Assembly: GCF_041734735.1 (NCBI RefSeq)
Contig: NC_134876.1
Span: forward strand, 94,316,586-94,380,585
Length of the DNA: 64,000 bases
DNA from: Babylonia areolata
Lineage: Eukaryota; Mollusca; Gastropoda; Neogastropoda; Buccinidae
Reading direction: 5' to 3'
The translations under genes and the position numbers were made by a program. Of the stretch, positions 1 to 10,694 are shown in pieces. The notes below the pieces were generated by a model. The model was not told the origin of the DNA, ran no database searches, and saw only the letters and a list, made by a program, of their open reading frames with translations. Numbering within the stretch: the first letter of the stretch is position 1; every line of letters starts with the position of its first letter.

Positions 1-149
1 GGATTGTCACACTTGCATATGGGAAGTGGAAAGAAAAAATCTGGTCAAATTATTTGCTATTGATTGCATTTGGGAATGAAAAACAACAGAATTATATTGA
101 AAAATCTTTATGTATTTGTATATTTGTATTACTGTATTTGTCACAACAT

Positions 150-437
150 ATTTCTCTGTGTGAAATTTATTTGTGCTCCTATCGAAGTCTATTTTTCTAC
201 AAAATTTTGCCAGGGATAACCCTTTTTTTGCCATGGATTCTTTTATGTGCGCTAAACGCATGTTGCACACGGGACCTCAGTTTATCGTCTCATTCAAATG
301 ACTAACGTCCAAACCAACACTCAAGGTCTAGTGGAGGAGAAGAAAATACTGGCGACTGCCGTTGTGATTCAAACCAGTGTGCTCAGATTCCCTTGCTTCC
401 TAGGCGAACACATTACCTCTAGGCCAACACTCCACTT
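150..437 (-). mobile_element. tRNA-derived SINE with a conserved core domain
   Basis: Read on the minus strand, a tRNA-like head starts near 437. An A-box-like TGGCCTAGAGGT lies at 415-426 and a B-box-like GGTTTGAATC at 366-375, correctly spaced for a Pol III promoter. A long core follows, including GATGAGACGATAAAC near 290 and a stretch running on to about 180. I remember this core as a very common mollusc repeat, possibly of the Nin-DC type of SINE core, but cannot check that here. The 3' end is uncertain (somewhere between 60 and 180). Both boxes carry substitutions, so the copy is old. Confidence 0.7.
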
Positions 438-606
438 GAAGCTAAAATGTATATGACATAATTTATGGTTTAGCAGCTGAAGACCCTTTTTTTTTTAGAT
501 GTTTGTTTTTCCATTGACTTTGAAGAAATGTGAGTTTAACAGAATGCAAACTGCATCAAGTTGGATATAAACTGCATCATGTTGAGTTCAACTCAGAAGT
601 TGTTAA

Positions 607-1659
607 CCCCTAGGCTGCCTATATGACGAGATAACTCGTCATGGCAAGCATGTACGCTTCGCTGCCACAATGACGAGATAACTCGTCATCGAAATATTCA
701 GACTTTTCCCCGCTTTGCATTCAGTTCGTTGACAAAAATGCTGGTAGCTTTAGCTTGGTTAATCTTTCTGGATTCTATTCATAGCTAGAAACCCTATCTA
801 CGTCATGAGGCAGTCCTTTATTTGAATGTTTTGGTTGGGTTACTGTCCCAGTGTTTGCCTGGCTTCTCTGCTCGCTCGCTCAACAAAATGTCGGACTGAC
901 GCCGTGCTCAAGACATGCGATCGTAGCGAACTAAATCAACCAAGATTGCTTTCTTTTGCTGATGCTCAGAAAGAATTTAAGCGTAAACTCAAAGAAGACA
1001 GTGATGAACATTTATAGGACGATTCGATAGAAAATAAAAGGAGCAATCAAGAGAGTGGCCAAGATACGACTATCAGTGAGTGATGCCGGCTGTGCAAACC
1101 TTAGCAGACAACACAAACTAACCGAATTATTAGCAGACAGTGTGAGCGATTTTCTTGGCACTCAGCCAACATGGTCTGATGAGAACTGGAAAAAGTGACC
1201 GTGTGAGAGGGGTGAAGAGGAGGGGGGTGGAGACAGAGGGGGCGTGGCCTCTCATCCACATTATCACTTGGAGAAGTCACAATGCATTGTATATTACTGT
1301 GGTTGTTCTAGTATGATTTTGTGCGTGCAGATATCCATTTGCCCAGAAAATATGATATTTTAGTGCAAATTACCTGATTAATGTTAGTAATGAACAAGTT
1401 GAAAATGTGACAAAAAACAAAACACTGATTTCAAAACAACAGCATGTCACTAAAAGATATATATAAAATTGGAAAGCATCATGTGTTTTGTGTTCCTTAT
1501 TCATTTACCTTTCAGAAAATATATACTTTCATGGGTCTTTCTCCAATAACAAAGAGCACAGAATTTTTTGAAAATTTTTACCTGTTTTTTTTTTTTTTTT
1601 TTTTAAAAACCCTGGCAAATAGATTTCACTTAAATCTTATTTTCTTGGCTGCAAAAGGG
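607..1659 (+). mobile_element. piggyBac-type DNA transposon, internally deleted derivative
   Basis: The element is flanked by TTAA on both sides (603-606 and 1660-1663), the target site of piggyBac elements. It starts CCCCTAGGCTGCC and ends GGCTGCAAAAGGG; the ends match as a 13-bp imperfect inverted repeat (9 of 13). Two copies of a near-palindrome, ATGACGAGATAACTCGTCAT, lie just inside the left end at 623-642 and 670-689. Inside, around 880-1200, is a plus-strand stretch interrupted by stops whose acidic, Asp/Ser/Glu-rich translation resembles the N-terminus of a piggyBac transposase. Nothing resembling the catalytic DDE core remains, so at about 1.05 kb it is a non-autonomous remnant. Confidence 0.75.
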
Positions 1660-1916
1660 TTAAAATAAAAGTTCTTGAAATTTATCATATGTATGTGTGA
1701 GAAAGAGATAGAGAGAATAGGAAACAGTAGATTATATAGAGAGCAAAATGAAAAAGAGAGGGAGCCAGAAACCCAGGAGAAAGAGATGGGAGTGGTGGGA
1801 TGAGGGAGAGAGAAGGCGTGGAGAACTGGTGTTGTGTTAAATTAAACAGAACAATGTCAGTATCATTGTTTCATCATTTATCTGTGTCATGTTCTGTATA
1901 TGTCAGTATCATTGTT

Positions 1917-2054
1917 AATAATAATAATGGATACTTATATAGCACACTATCCAGAAATCTGCTCTAGGTGCTTTACAAAAACGCTTTTGTTAACATAAAA
2001 CATATCTATGTTACATACACACACCAAAATGTGACTACACACACACACACACAT

Positions 2055-2114
<60 letters not shown>

Positions 2115-2692
2115 TACATACATTTTAACATACATATGTATCTAACAGCTACCCTAACACATACGCACACATAGGCAGGCACAAACTTACATAAACACAC
2201 GCACACACAATACACATTCATATTCATGCATGTAGTTATGTACACATACATATGTATACACACATAGTCAAGCACACCTAACGCAAAGGAAGTGGACCTG
2301 CCACAATTCAACTTATTGCTGAGGGAAAAGGTGAATTTTGAGACGAGATTTAAAAGATGCGAGGGAATCAGAATGACGGAGGTTATCAGGGAGATTGTTC
2401 CATGTCTTTGGCGATTGAAAAGAAAACGATCTGTGTCCATAGGTCTTACTTTTGACGTGAGGTATCCTGAGAAGTCGAGTATCAGAGGAGGAACGGAGCT
2501 GGTGAGACGGGGTATAGATATGGATGAGTTCAGAAAGATACTTGGGGCCAGATCCGTTGACTGCAGAAAAGGTCAGAGTGGATAGCTTATAGTCTATTCG
2601 ATCAGAAACAGGCAACCAGTGGAGAGACTGAAGGAGAGGAGAAACATGGTCAAATTTAGAAGCTCTGCAAATGAGTCTGGCAGCATTTTATT
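1917..2692 (-). mobile_element. 5'-truncated LINE (non-LTR retrotransposon), reverse transcriptase C-terminus and 3' tail
   Basis: On the minus strand the frame from about 2690 down to 2313 encodes the end of a LINE ORF2: a RLICRAS stretch, then LLQSLHWLPVSDRIDYK, then TWNNLPDNLR and a closing FKSRLKIHLF. These are familiar motifs of CR1/L2/Rex-like ORF2 C-termini. The 3' end is a tail of ATT repeats at 1917-1928 following a TGTAAAGCACCTAGAGCAG-type sequence. The 3' UTR holds a (CA)n microsatellite at 2037-2110. The 20-base ATTTATCTGTGTCATGTTCT occurs at 1876-1895 and 2693-2712, a probable target-site duplication, with 21 extra bases between the left copy and the tail. Confidence 0.85.
2037..2110. 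repeat. (CA)n microsatellite
   Basis: Nearly pure CA dinucleotide run with one ATG interruption, inside the LINE 3' region. It causes open frames of alternating His/Thr or Cys/Val that are not genes. Confidence 0.95.
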
Positions 2693-3781
2693 ATTTATCT
2701 GTGTCATGTTCTTGTTCTTTGTTTTTTCAATAGAAAAAGAAAGAGAGAGGGTGTGTGTGTGTGTGTGTGGGGGGGGGGGTTCATTTGTAGAAAAAGAGCC
2801 AAGAGAACTTGTGTTTCATGTTGAATGAAACTTCTTTTTTTCGATATGTGAAGATGGTTATTATCAGTATCGATTTGTTCTGTGTTGCCTTCCTTAACAT
2901 TAGTTTTGAAAATTCATGGGAACTTGAAACTAACAGAGCTTTTTATTTTTATGTCAAGATCATTGTTCTCAATTTTCATTTATTCTTATTGTCTTCATAA
3001 GAAAAAAAAAAAAGTATATTTCTGGAAATTTGAAATAAACTCATCACTATACCTTGTATTTGAATCAAAACCTCAACTATGTTGAGCAATGTGACAAGAC
3101 TTCCACGAAGCCAGGCAATGAAACCTCAGACCTAAAAACTGATCTGGTTGATCAGTGGTATAAAAAAAAAAATATGAGGTCTTCATTTTTTGTTAAACAG
3201 ATGCTACTCCTTAAAAGCTTTCGGGTCATTTTATAAAGCGTTTTAAAGATGAAAGAATGAATTTTTTCAGTGGTGGGTTTGACTAGAAGATTTATTTTGT
3301 CTGGAAGTACAGTAAAGCGTCAAGAAAAATAGGGAAAGTTTGAGCCGCTTTTTTTATAAATCGAGTAAAATATATCAACTGGAAACTTAGCCCTCGTAAA
3401 AGTAGAGAATGTGATCTTTTATTGGTTAGGTCTCTTAAGTCGATTGGTTGTACGTCACCAACCCTCTCAGACCAGAAGCAGATGGCAAACTTGTTTACTG
3501 CGCTGCGTTTTGAAGAGCGAAGGATACTCCACTTCGGGCAATCAGTTTCAATCACACTGTCTTACATACAAAAAATGAAACACTTACAGGAACGAACAAA
3601 GGTGGTTTTATTTTCTGACATATCTTTCAGCTCGATGTATGCAGTATTGCGCTTGCTAGTGTGAAGTGAAAAGTGATGAAAATACGATCTGTCAGCCATA
3701 GTAACACAGCACTACACAGCGGCCAGACCTACCTACTGTAAGCTTCATGAATGTTGGGTGTACTGTGCATGTGTTGTGCAG

Positions 3782-3985
3782 TGGTCCAAGACACGGTGTC
3801 AAGGAGCTCGATGAACCTGTCTGACGTGGCGGACAACGTGCAGGGCGACTGGGTGATCCTGGCCCAGCAGCTGGGCATCACCATGTCGGAGATCAACCGC
3901 ATCAAGACAGAGTACACCACCCTGGCCGACCAGGCACTCGCCATGCTACAGCTCTGGGTGCAAAAGAACCAGGAGAAAGCCACAG
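3782..3985 (+). CDS. ANK: Ankyrin exon: death domain, first part
   Basis: This 204-nt exon follows the acceptor TGTTGTGCAG and ends at ACAG|GTGAG; both ends are phase 1. Its translation reads VVQDTVSRSSMNLSDVADN, then DWVILAQQLGITMSEINRIK and LADQALAMLQLWVQKN. This has the death-domain pattern of ankyrins: the DW-x-x-LA-x-x-L-G core of helix 2, the I-x-x-I/IK helix 3, and an ALAMLQLW helix 5. Ankyrin death domains sit after the ZU5-ZU5-UPA spectrin-binding module; many seem structural or regulatory rather than apoptotic. The exon before this one, which should end in phase 1, lies outside the window or was not found. Confidence 0.93.
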
Positions 3986-5877
3986 GTGAGAGGGGAAGGT
4001 CCAGTGCCTCAGATTTTTGTTGTTGTTGTTTTTCATGTATTAGAATAAGTCTTTATTCAAATACACACCAAAATTCAATGGTCACAGGCAAGTCCAGTTA
4101 GCATGCAATTTGACAAAGAATAATTATACAAGGCTTGTGAAAATTCTCTTTGTTTGCATAAGCTAATTGCTTTTTGTTTTGTTGACAACTTACTCCCCGC
4201 TATGCCCTTGGGCATGAAGGGTAGCAATGAATAACTGCCACTCTGGGCCAGTCTCTGAATGATACCCCAGGTTTGCTTAAGGGTCTTGAGGTCTTCTTTA
4301 ACTGTTCTGCACTTGGTGTTCTTTGGCTGTCCTCTCTTGCATCTACCTTCTGGTGTTCAATGTCCAGTCTGGATAATATTACCTTGCTCTCTTCGCATGA
4401 CATGTCCAATCCATTTCAACCACCTTCTCATGATGATGGTATCCACGTTCTCATGACTGCGCTGGGTGAATAGCTGTTGATTGGTATTGGGCCAGAACAT
4501 TCCCAGGTTTCTTCTGAAGTTTTACTTGTGGAAGGTTAGGTGTTGTATGGTGATGTTATATTAAGATAAGCTGCTCAGAGGGCATATTTGCAGTATGACC
4601 AAGAAAAACTTGTGTGTTTTTCTCTTTTTAATTTAGTATGAGAATAGTCATTTGTAGAGTTATATTTTCACTGCAGTTGAGTGTGAGGTACGGCAGGCAA
4701 CAACAAAAAAAAAGAGAAATCTCATTGCAAAAATTTGACGATATTAGGATAGGCTTATATGGAAATATGTTAGTTATTGTTCCCAGTTAATAGCATGTAT
4801 ATATATTGTGTTCACCTCAAGGATGTTCCTTTGCATATAGGCAAGGGTTCAGATGGAAATATGTCAGTGTAGGATTACTCATTATCAGTCGATATTGTGT
4901 TGATATCGTGTTGGCCATGATGTTCCTTTTGTAATGAAGAATATTGTAAATCCACCAGAAAATTAACTGGTTTCTGTGGTTGGAACAAAACTAAAAGATT
5001 TTTTAAGGTCAAGCTGTATTACTCTGTTGCAAGATATCCACCAATAAAGGTTGGACACTTTTTTCCTTTAAAAAAACAAAACAAAAAAAAACCTCTGTTC
5101 TGTGCAGCTGGAAAAAGAGTTGACAACTCTAGTCTTAATCTGCAAAGTGAGCCTATTTGCTCTATGGTTCAGAAAAAAAACATGAAATTTGTGCTTTTCT
5201 CTAATGAATTCTGTTTCACGCATACAGTTAGTTGTTGAGTTACACATTTTCACTGCGTCTGATTGTGATGTGGAGCAGTCACCAAAAGAAATCTCTTTGG
5301 AAAAATAAGCTGTCCCCTGGACTTTAGACAGGTCACCTGTGAACAAACTAATTATGGGTTAGTGTGGTTATATACTTAGTGCTTTCTCTGAACATTGTTA
5401 AAACTGACTGAGCAGTTCTTAAGAAATGTATATGATAGAGTTAGCAGACAGACTAGTACTCAAACTGATTGATGGATGACAGTGCTTGGTATGGAATCAA
5501 AATGATCAGGTTTTACCCCCCAAAATTATAAGTGGTAAAGAAGAATGTTAAAACAGCCCCATTGATATGTTATGAACTGTGTCTCCTGTGACTTTAATTT
5601 GGTTGACGATTAGTATATTAATCATAGACATTACATTCTTCAATTTATCTGTTTAGTATTTTATGCCTAGATATCAGCTTCTGTCAGTTTACTATATCAC
5701 CAGAAGAAATGCATAGAATCTGAATCCAAAATGAACTGGCATGATGTACGTAGAATCAGAATCCAGAATCAACCAATACCTCCAAATTTCACAGTAGTAG
5801 CAGAGGTCTGTCAGTTTAGTTGAGTAGAGATACATTGTAGAGGCGATGTTGGAATGGAGTCAATCTGTCTGTTACAG
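3986..5877. other. Intron
   Basis: GT at 3986 and AG at 5876-5877. Apart from the LINE fragment at about 4195-4525, I see only AT-rich sequence. Two similar stretches containing ATGGAAATATGT occur near 4758 and 4852. Confidence 0.85.
4195..4525 (-). mobile_element. LINE 3' coding fragment
   Basis: The minus-strand translation gives RRWLKWIGHVMRREQGNI, then TPEGRCKRGQPKNTKCRTVK, then LKTLKQTWGIIQRLAQ. This is the classic C-terminal tail of a LINE ORF2, where W-IGHV-R and TPEG-R-RGRP-T-RRTV motifs occur. One stop codon (TGA where TGG is usual, before TPEG) and a frame change upstream show that the copy is dead. No poly-A or repeat tail was found, and the clade cannot be assigned from this length. 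Confidence 0.8.
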
Positions 5878-6006
5878 GCAATGCCCTGGAAAACGCCCTC
5901 CAGAGGATCAACCGGGAAGACGTGGTGAAGAAGTGCATGTACAACACGGAAGTCGTGGATGATGAAGTTGAGGCTGCAGCAGCTCGTGTTGCCATGGACC
6001 AGTCAG
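5878..6006 (+). CDS. ANK: Ankyrin exon: end of death domain
   Basis: This 129-nt exon starts after GTTACAG and ends at TCAG|GTTAG, phase 1 at both ends. It encodes NALENALQRINREDVVKKC followed by MYNTEVVDDEVEAAAARVAM. The first part is the last helix of the ankyrin death domain; the family pattern is L-x-x-AL-x-x-I-x-R-x-D-I/V-V. The second part starts the acidic C-terminal region. The match to ankyrin rather than other death-domain proteins rests on the INREDVV-type helix and on the following exons. Confidence 0.93.
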
Positions 6007-6179
6007 GTTAGCAGTAGTGTTCATCATGTTGTTTATACTCATGTTCGTGTATAGCACTTCGATGGTTTTTGTTTTGTTTTTCATCAGTGTTTTTGCTGGT
6101 TGGGTGATGGTAGAAAGGATGATTGTGGTGTGTGTCTGTTATATTTTCTGTTCTTGTGCTCTCTGTCCCAGTCTCTGTT

Positions 6180-6216
<37 letters not shown>

Positions 6217-6520
6217 TTCCATCTGGTTACCAGTTTGCCTGTCTCACAGATTCACCACTCTCTCCTCTGCAGTTTCTACATTGATCTAAATATATTATTT
6301 TATGCTTGTGAAACAGTGGTTGTAAGGAGACATGAGGATAGGCAGAGAAAGCTGCCCCCCATATTCTCTCTTTCTTGTAATGTGTTTGATGTGTCCAGTT
6401 TCCTCCCATTCTGATGTTTAGAAGTAGCAGATCCTGATAAGGTCCCGGGAATATGATATATTGTTTTTATTCCTGGCGAAAGCTAAGATATATATATATG
6501 GATGTGTGTATGCTGTTTAG
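6007..6520. other. Intron with (TC)n
   Basis: A short intron with a TC/CT dinucleotide run at about 6179-6213 and otherwise T-rich sequence. A good-looking acceptor at about 6269 leads into a stop within five codons in the required frame, so no extra exon is called. Confidence 0.85.
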
Positions 6521-6618
6521 GTTTTGACACATTCAAAGAAGAAGTTGGCATCACCAAAGACTCAATGAAACGCGGCTTGTCACTTGATGTCCAGTATGAC
6601 GAACAAGACATCATCAAG
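6521..6618 (+). CDS. ANK: Ankyrin tail exon with the only phase-0 end
   Basis: This 98-nt exon lies between TGCTGTTTAG and AAG|GTAAAT. It reads GFDTFKEEVGITKDSMKRG, then LSLDVQYDEQDIIK. It enters in phase 1 and leaves in phase 0, so it cannot be skipped alone. Together with the next main exon (88 nt, phase 0 to 1) it makes 186 nt, so skipping both keeps the frame. The DVQYDEQDIIK stretch looks like the conserved start of the ankyrin C-terminal region in protostomes (from memory, not checked). Confidence 0.88.
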
Positions 6619-7454
6619 GTAAATGTCATGGTTATTGAAAAATTTTACTTTTTTTTATGGTCTGATGTGGGTGGGGTGTATGTCTGCTGTTTCTAAATCA
6701 GATGCCTGAGCTTTGCTAGCAGTTTTTCATAGGTAAATTTCTTTTTCTGTTATTTGTTATGCTTTTTGTTAGGTGTTAAGGTAAACTTGAAAGTAAACCA
6801 GTGTCATTCAAACTTAAACAATTGTGTTGTTCAGTAAGCATTAACACCAGCCTTTTGATTGGGCTTTGTTTAGAAATAATTAAATAGATGTAATTCAAAC
6901 CTTTGCTTGTGTCCATTGCCTGAGATTCACTAACATCATATTTGTTCAAATTGTACATAGCACTATTGATTTATTGGCTGGTTTGAATTCAAAGCCTATT
7001 CATCTTCACAGCCCACCTAATGCAAAACAGGTTGATGCTGGTTACAGGAATGCATATGTGCTTATTTGTTTGTGTAATATATATTTGTGTCTGTCTGTCC
7101 GTCTGTCTGTCTTGTGTTTTGTGTATTTGTTTTTAACATGGAAGTCAGATCTGAGCTCACAGAATGATAAGATTTCCATGCAAGAATCAGTTATGCAAGA
7201 GTGTGCGCATGTGTGCACATACGCATGCATTTCTTTACGTATATGTGGCTGGTAGGGTAGAAAAGAAATGAAATGAAAACTGATGCTTTTGTACAGTCTC
7301 GTTTGTTGTTTTTTTCTTGTTTTTTTTCTTGTTTTTCTAAACAAAGGATGGATGTGTGTATTTGCTTATTTGGTGTTAGTGCCTGCATAATTGCTTCTTC
7401 TCTGAAAGTGAACATTCCTTCTTCCACAGTCGCATGGCTTGCTGCTTGTTTCAG

Positions 7455-7478
7455 AATCTAGCAGATGTTAAGGGAGAG
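7455..7478 (+). CDS. Candidate 24-nt microexon
   Basis: A pyrimidine-rich acceptor (GCTGCTTGTTTCAG) is followed by 24 nt reading NLADVKGE and then GAG|GTAACT, a good donor. It starts and ends in phase 0, exactly what this one phase-0 intron requires. The residues are hydrophilic like those of neighbouring exons. The signal is short and could be chance; only transcript data would settle it. Confidence 0.4.
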
Positions 7479-8466
7479 GTAACTCTTATCTTGCTTGCCA
7501 CATTGAACAACCGTTTGGGCCCGTTGGTACCTGTTTGTTTGACCTGATCTATAGCCTGGAGTTAGATACACTTTGGTTGTCATCCATACATGATATGTGT
7601 GCATCATGGGTCTTAATCTGCTCGCAGTTATTTTATTTATTTTGTTTCATTTTGTTTTATTTTAGATGCTGGAGATTTTAACGTCGTGCATCTTGTTTGG
7701 AAATGAGTGAATGCACTGCAGATTAGTTATAATAATGTCTGGTATCAGAGAGGAAAATACATATATTCTTTTAAATCATGAAATTATGTTTCTAATCAGC
7801 TGTTTGTTTGCAAGGTGTTTTTTTAATCAACCATTTGTGTGCAAGAGATAGGTGTATAAACTTTTATGGAGTTTACTTAAATGGTATGTCATAAGCTTTT
7901 TTCTAATGTATGTTTAAAGCTTTCTTATTCTTAAACAGGTCCTTCATCAAGCTCTCTGCTTGCTGAATATTCATGAGAGAAGGATATTAAGTCAGAGTGG
8001 TGAAGAACATTGGGAGAGCCTCAGTGTAGTGGCACATTTTCCCACCACCAAGGACATAGATGCTTTGAGATATTCTGGAAATCCAGTTTTCAAAAGTTTG
8101 TGTCAGATTGTTGCTGGATCAGTGTTATGCATTAAAGTGGGAGTTTTTTGTTTGTTTATTTGCAAATATTAGTTTCATAACATTGCAGTTTCAGTGAACT
8201 AAAAAGTGTGGGTGTGATGGAAAGAAAGAAGATGACTCTTAACAGATCACCCTGTTTGCACATTCAATGTCCTAACTGCGTGTGAACACAGTTGGCATTC
8301 ACTGGAACAAACTTGTTGAGTGGCCAACCACCTCCACTGCTCCTTATCTCTGTCCCACCACCATGACTTAAATGTACTGAAGATTGCATCTTTGTTTTGT
8401 GTGTAGCGGAGGGTGTGTGTGTGTGTACATGTGAGTATAATTGTTAAGGTATATGTTATTTTGCAG

Positions 8467-8609
8467 GCTCTGTGAAATTAATTGTCAATGAAAAATTGTG
8501 TTTCCAAGGGAAAATTGCAGAAGTAGGCATAGGGCACATAAAAGTCAGGGTTGATACTGTGTTGATAAGAAGTACAAACAGCTCTGTTGTAATTATAACG
8601 TCAGCCATT
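8467..8609 (+). CDS. Candidate alternative exon (weak)
   Basis: The acceptor GTTATTTTGCAG and the donor ATT|GTAAGT enclose 143 nt open in the frame GSVKLIVNEKLC ... VVIITSAI. It would enter in phase 1 and leave in phase 0, the same as exon 6521-6618, so it could only replace that exon, not follow it. The composition is more hydrophobic and AT-rich than the rest of the tail, which argues against it. Recorded because both splice sites are good. Confidence 0.2.
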
Positions 8610-9198
8610 GTAAGTTATCTTTTATTTAGAAACATTAATTATGACACTCATTTCATTGTGTACAAAAAGCATCTTCAATGGACTATCTGTGCATTATCTT
8701 TGATTTACATGAGTTAATATTCTTTTAAAATTTATAGTTAAAAATTGAATGCTGGGTGTGTTTGGTTTATTTTGTTTATGTGACTTTCTTTGTTTCCACC
8801 ATTCTTCATGTTTTCCAGTAGAATTCACTCAATGGAGGAATTACTTGAATTAGATTATTTAAACTAGATTTTCATTTTGAAGATATCTCTGTTTGCATGA
8901 AGAGGAGCTATTTCAGTTAGGAAACAGGCTGCTAGTAGGAGTGACTTTCTTCTTGTTTTCAAACACCAGTTCCATCAAAACATGTTTGTAAGTAGACTGC
9001 ACCTCAAGCTGAAAAAAAATTGTTTGAAATGATATGTAATTTTTCCAGTGTCACCTCTTTTTTAGATTCATTGTTACGTGTTGTTCTATAATAAGTAAAG
9101 TGAAGAACAACTTTCACTTTGAAGTCATGCACATGTCAGATTTACACTGTATGTCATCTTGCCATCTATCTAGTTATTAGTCCCTCAGTGTCTGTTCA

Positions 9199-9200
<2 letters not shown>

Positions 9201-9236
<36 letters not shown>
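9201..9236. repeat. (TG)n microsatellite
   Basis: Uninterrupted TG dinucleotide run in the phase-0 intron. Confidence 0.95.
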
Positions 9237-9238
<2 letters not shown>

Positions 9239-10137
9239 GTTCATGGCACAGAAATCACCCCGAACAGTTCACACCCCCTGATTTAACATTTGTTCCGTAA
9301 AGAAACACCCATCCTCCCATTTTACTTTCCTCATTCTCACTGACAGCATGCATGACCCCTTACAACTTTGTGATTAAATATTAATTTATGAAAAATAGAA
9401 CTTTGAAAGAAAAGAAGAAAAAAAACACACACCAAGAACTTCAAGTTCATTGCATGTTTTATTTTATTTTATTTTTTCTTTCCTCAGTATGCTTATATTT
9501 GTAGCCAGTGACAGCAGATTTAGTCCTGTTTCTGATTGAAGTAGTTGGGATATATGAAACTGTGGATGAATAAATAACTGAACAAGGGGATAGTGTGCTA
9601 ATTTAAAGACCATATACTTCAAGGTTTGTCAATAAATTGCAGTTGTGTTTCAGGTATGTGTAAATATGTTTCGTTCTTTTGCCTCCGGAGAATTTGGCCA
9701 CTCTCTCATTCTCTTACTTTTTGTCATTCTCTATTTCTGTTTGTCTCCCTGTCTTTCTGTCTGACTGTCTGTCTGTCACTCAGTGTCATTTTCCCAGTCT
9801 AGTCCTTTAGTATACATTCCTGTAGAAACTTTCTACCTATCTTGCTTTCTTATCAAAATGCTTGATACATTCATCCCATATTTTAAGTGCAATAAATGAC
9901 GGTATGGTAACTTAAGGCATTGCAGTGCTACATTTTGTCATATTTTATTTACAACCAAAATCTTATTTTTAAAATGGAAGAAAAGGGAAACCTTTTTTTT
10001 TTCTTTTTCGCCTATTTTTGCATGCATGAGATAGACTATCAAAATTCTGTCTTGTATTTGAAAGAAAGCAATCTTAATTTTGCCCTGATAATATTAGGTA
10101 TGTCTCATTACAAACTGCCTATGGGTTTTTGCCATTT

Positions 10138-10140
<3 letters not shown>

Positions 10141-10186
<46 letters not shown>
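10141..10186. repeat. (TA)n microsatellite
   Basis: Uninterrupted alternating AT run directly followed by degenerate minisatellite units. Confidence 0.95.
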
Positions 10187-10189
<3 letters not shown>

Positions 10190-10560
10190 CCATAATTATG
10201 ATGTGTTGTACATGTATGTATAGACAGTTTGTTCCATGAATATATTGTATATATGTTAAGTTAGTTCCGTATGTATTGTACATGTGTGTCTAGTCTGTTC
10301 CATGCATGTTATACACATGTATAAATTTTGTTCTATATTTGTTATACATGTGTGTCAAGTCAGTTTGTTCCATACATGTCATACAAATGCCTAAAGTTGT
10401 TCCTTGGTAAGTGTTGTACATGTGTTTCTAGTCTGTTTGATATCCATTTTAGGAAAGACTGTTCTTTATGTTGTTTATGTGTGACCAGTCAGTTTGTTCC
10501 ATATATGTTATACATGTGCATACATATTTTTTTGTATGTGTGTGAAGTCAGTTTGTTCAG
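10186..10560. repeat. Degenerate minisatellite upstream of an exon
   Basis: Diverged units built on GTTCCATACATGTTATACATGT and AGTCAGTTTGTTCC recur about seven or eight times with spacing near 45-60 bp. The array ends about 45 bp before the exon at 10607, so it occupies the region where branch point and pyrimidine tract would be expected. Confidence 0.7.
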
Positions 10561-10606
10561 CTTTGAACTTGTGTCTGAAGTGTGTTCCGTAATGCCTGTG
10601 TTTAAG

Positions 10607-10694
10607 GAGTCAGAGTCTGCGGAAGAGGAGTCCATTCCAGGCAGCGAACGGGGGTCCATAGATCAGGGGCCTGCCCCTCAAGCCATGGCCGAAG
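10607..10694 (+). CDS. ANK: Ankyrin tail exon, phase 0 to phase 1
   Basis: This 88-nt exon between TGTTTAAG and GAAG|GTAACG encodes ESESAEEESIPGSERGS and then IDQGPAPQAMAE. It is acidic and Ser-rich, suited to the disordered ankyrin C-terminal region. It enters in phase 0, pairing with exon 6521-6618 (or the candidate microexon 7455-7478), and leaves in phase 1, the phase of all later exons. The acceptor has a weak pyrimidine tract. Confidence 0.85.

Larger units (their letters stand above)
1..3781. other. Upstream intron (partial)
   Basis: No exon of the ankyrin gene was recognised before the death-domain acceptor at 3780-3781. The stretch holds a tRNA-derived SINE (about 150-437), a piggyBac derivative (607-1659) and a 5'-truncated LINE (1917-2692), each listed separately. 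A GT run followed by a G run lies at 2751-2779. The segment 2800-3700 is AT-rich and unremarkable; 3290-3560 has short open frames on both strands that I do not recognise. Confidence 0.6.
6619..10606. other. Long phase-0 intron
   Basis: Nearly 4 kb of AT-rich sequence. It holds two exon-like segments (7455-7478 and 8467-8609, listed separately), a (TG)n run at 9201-9236, a (TA)n run at 10141-10186, and degenerate tandem units from 10186 to 10560. The rest shows nothing I can name. Confidence 0.75.

Noticed and set aside
150-437. tRNA gene in the SINE head
   Set aside because: A and B boxes are present but the sequence cannot fold as a complete cloverleaf with a matching acceptor stem, and it continues into a SINE core.
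826-1017. 63-codon plus-strand open frame
   Set aside because: Lies inside the piggyBac derivative and is a remnant of it, not a host gene.
7940-8134. Open phase-0 segment after an acceptor-like TTAAACAG
   Set aside because: No convincing donor, and a composition unlike the tail.
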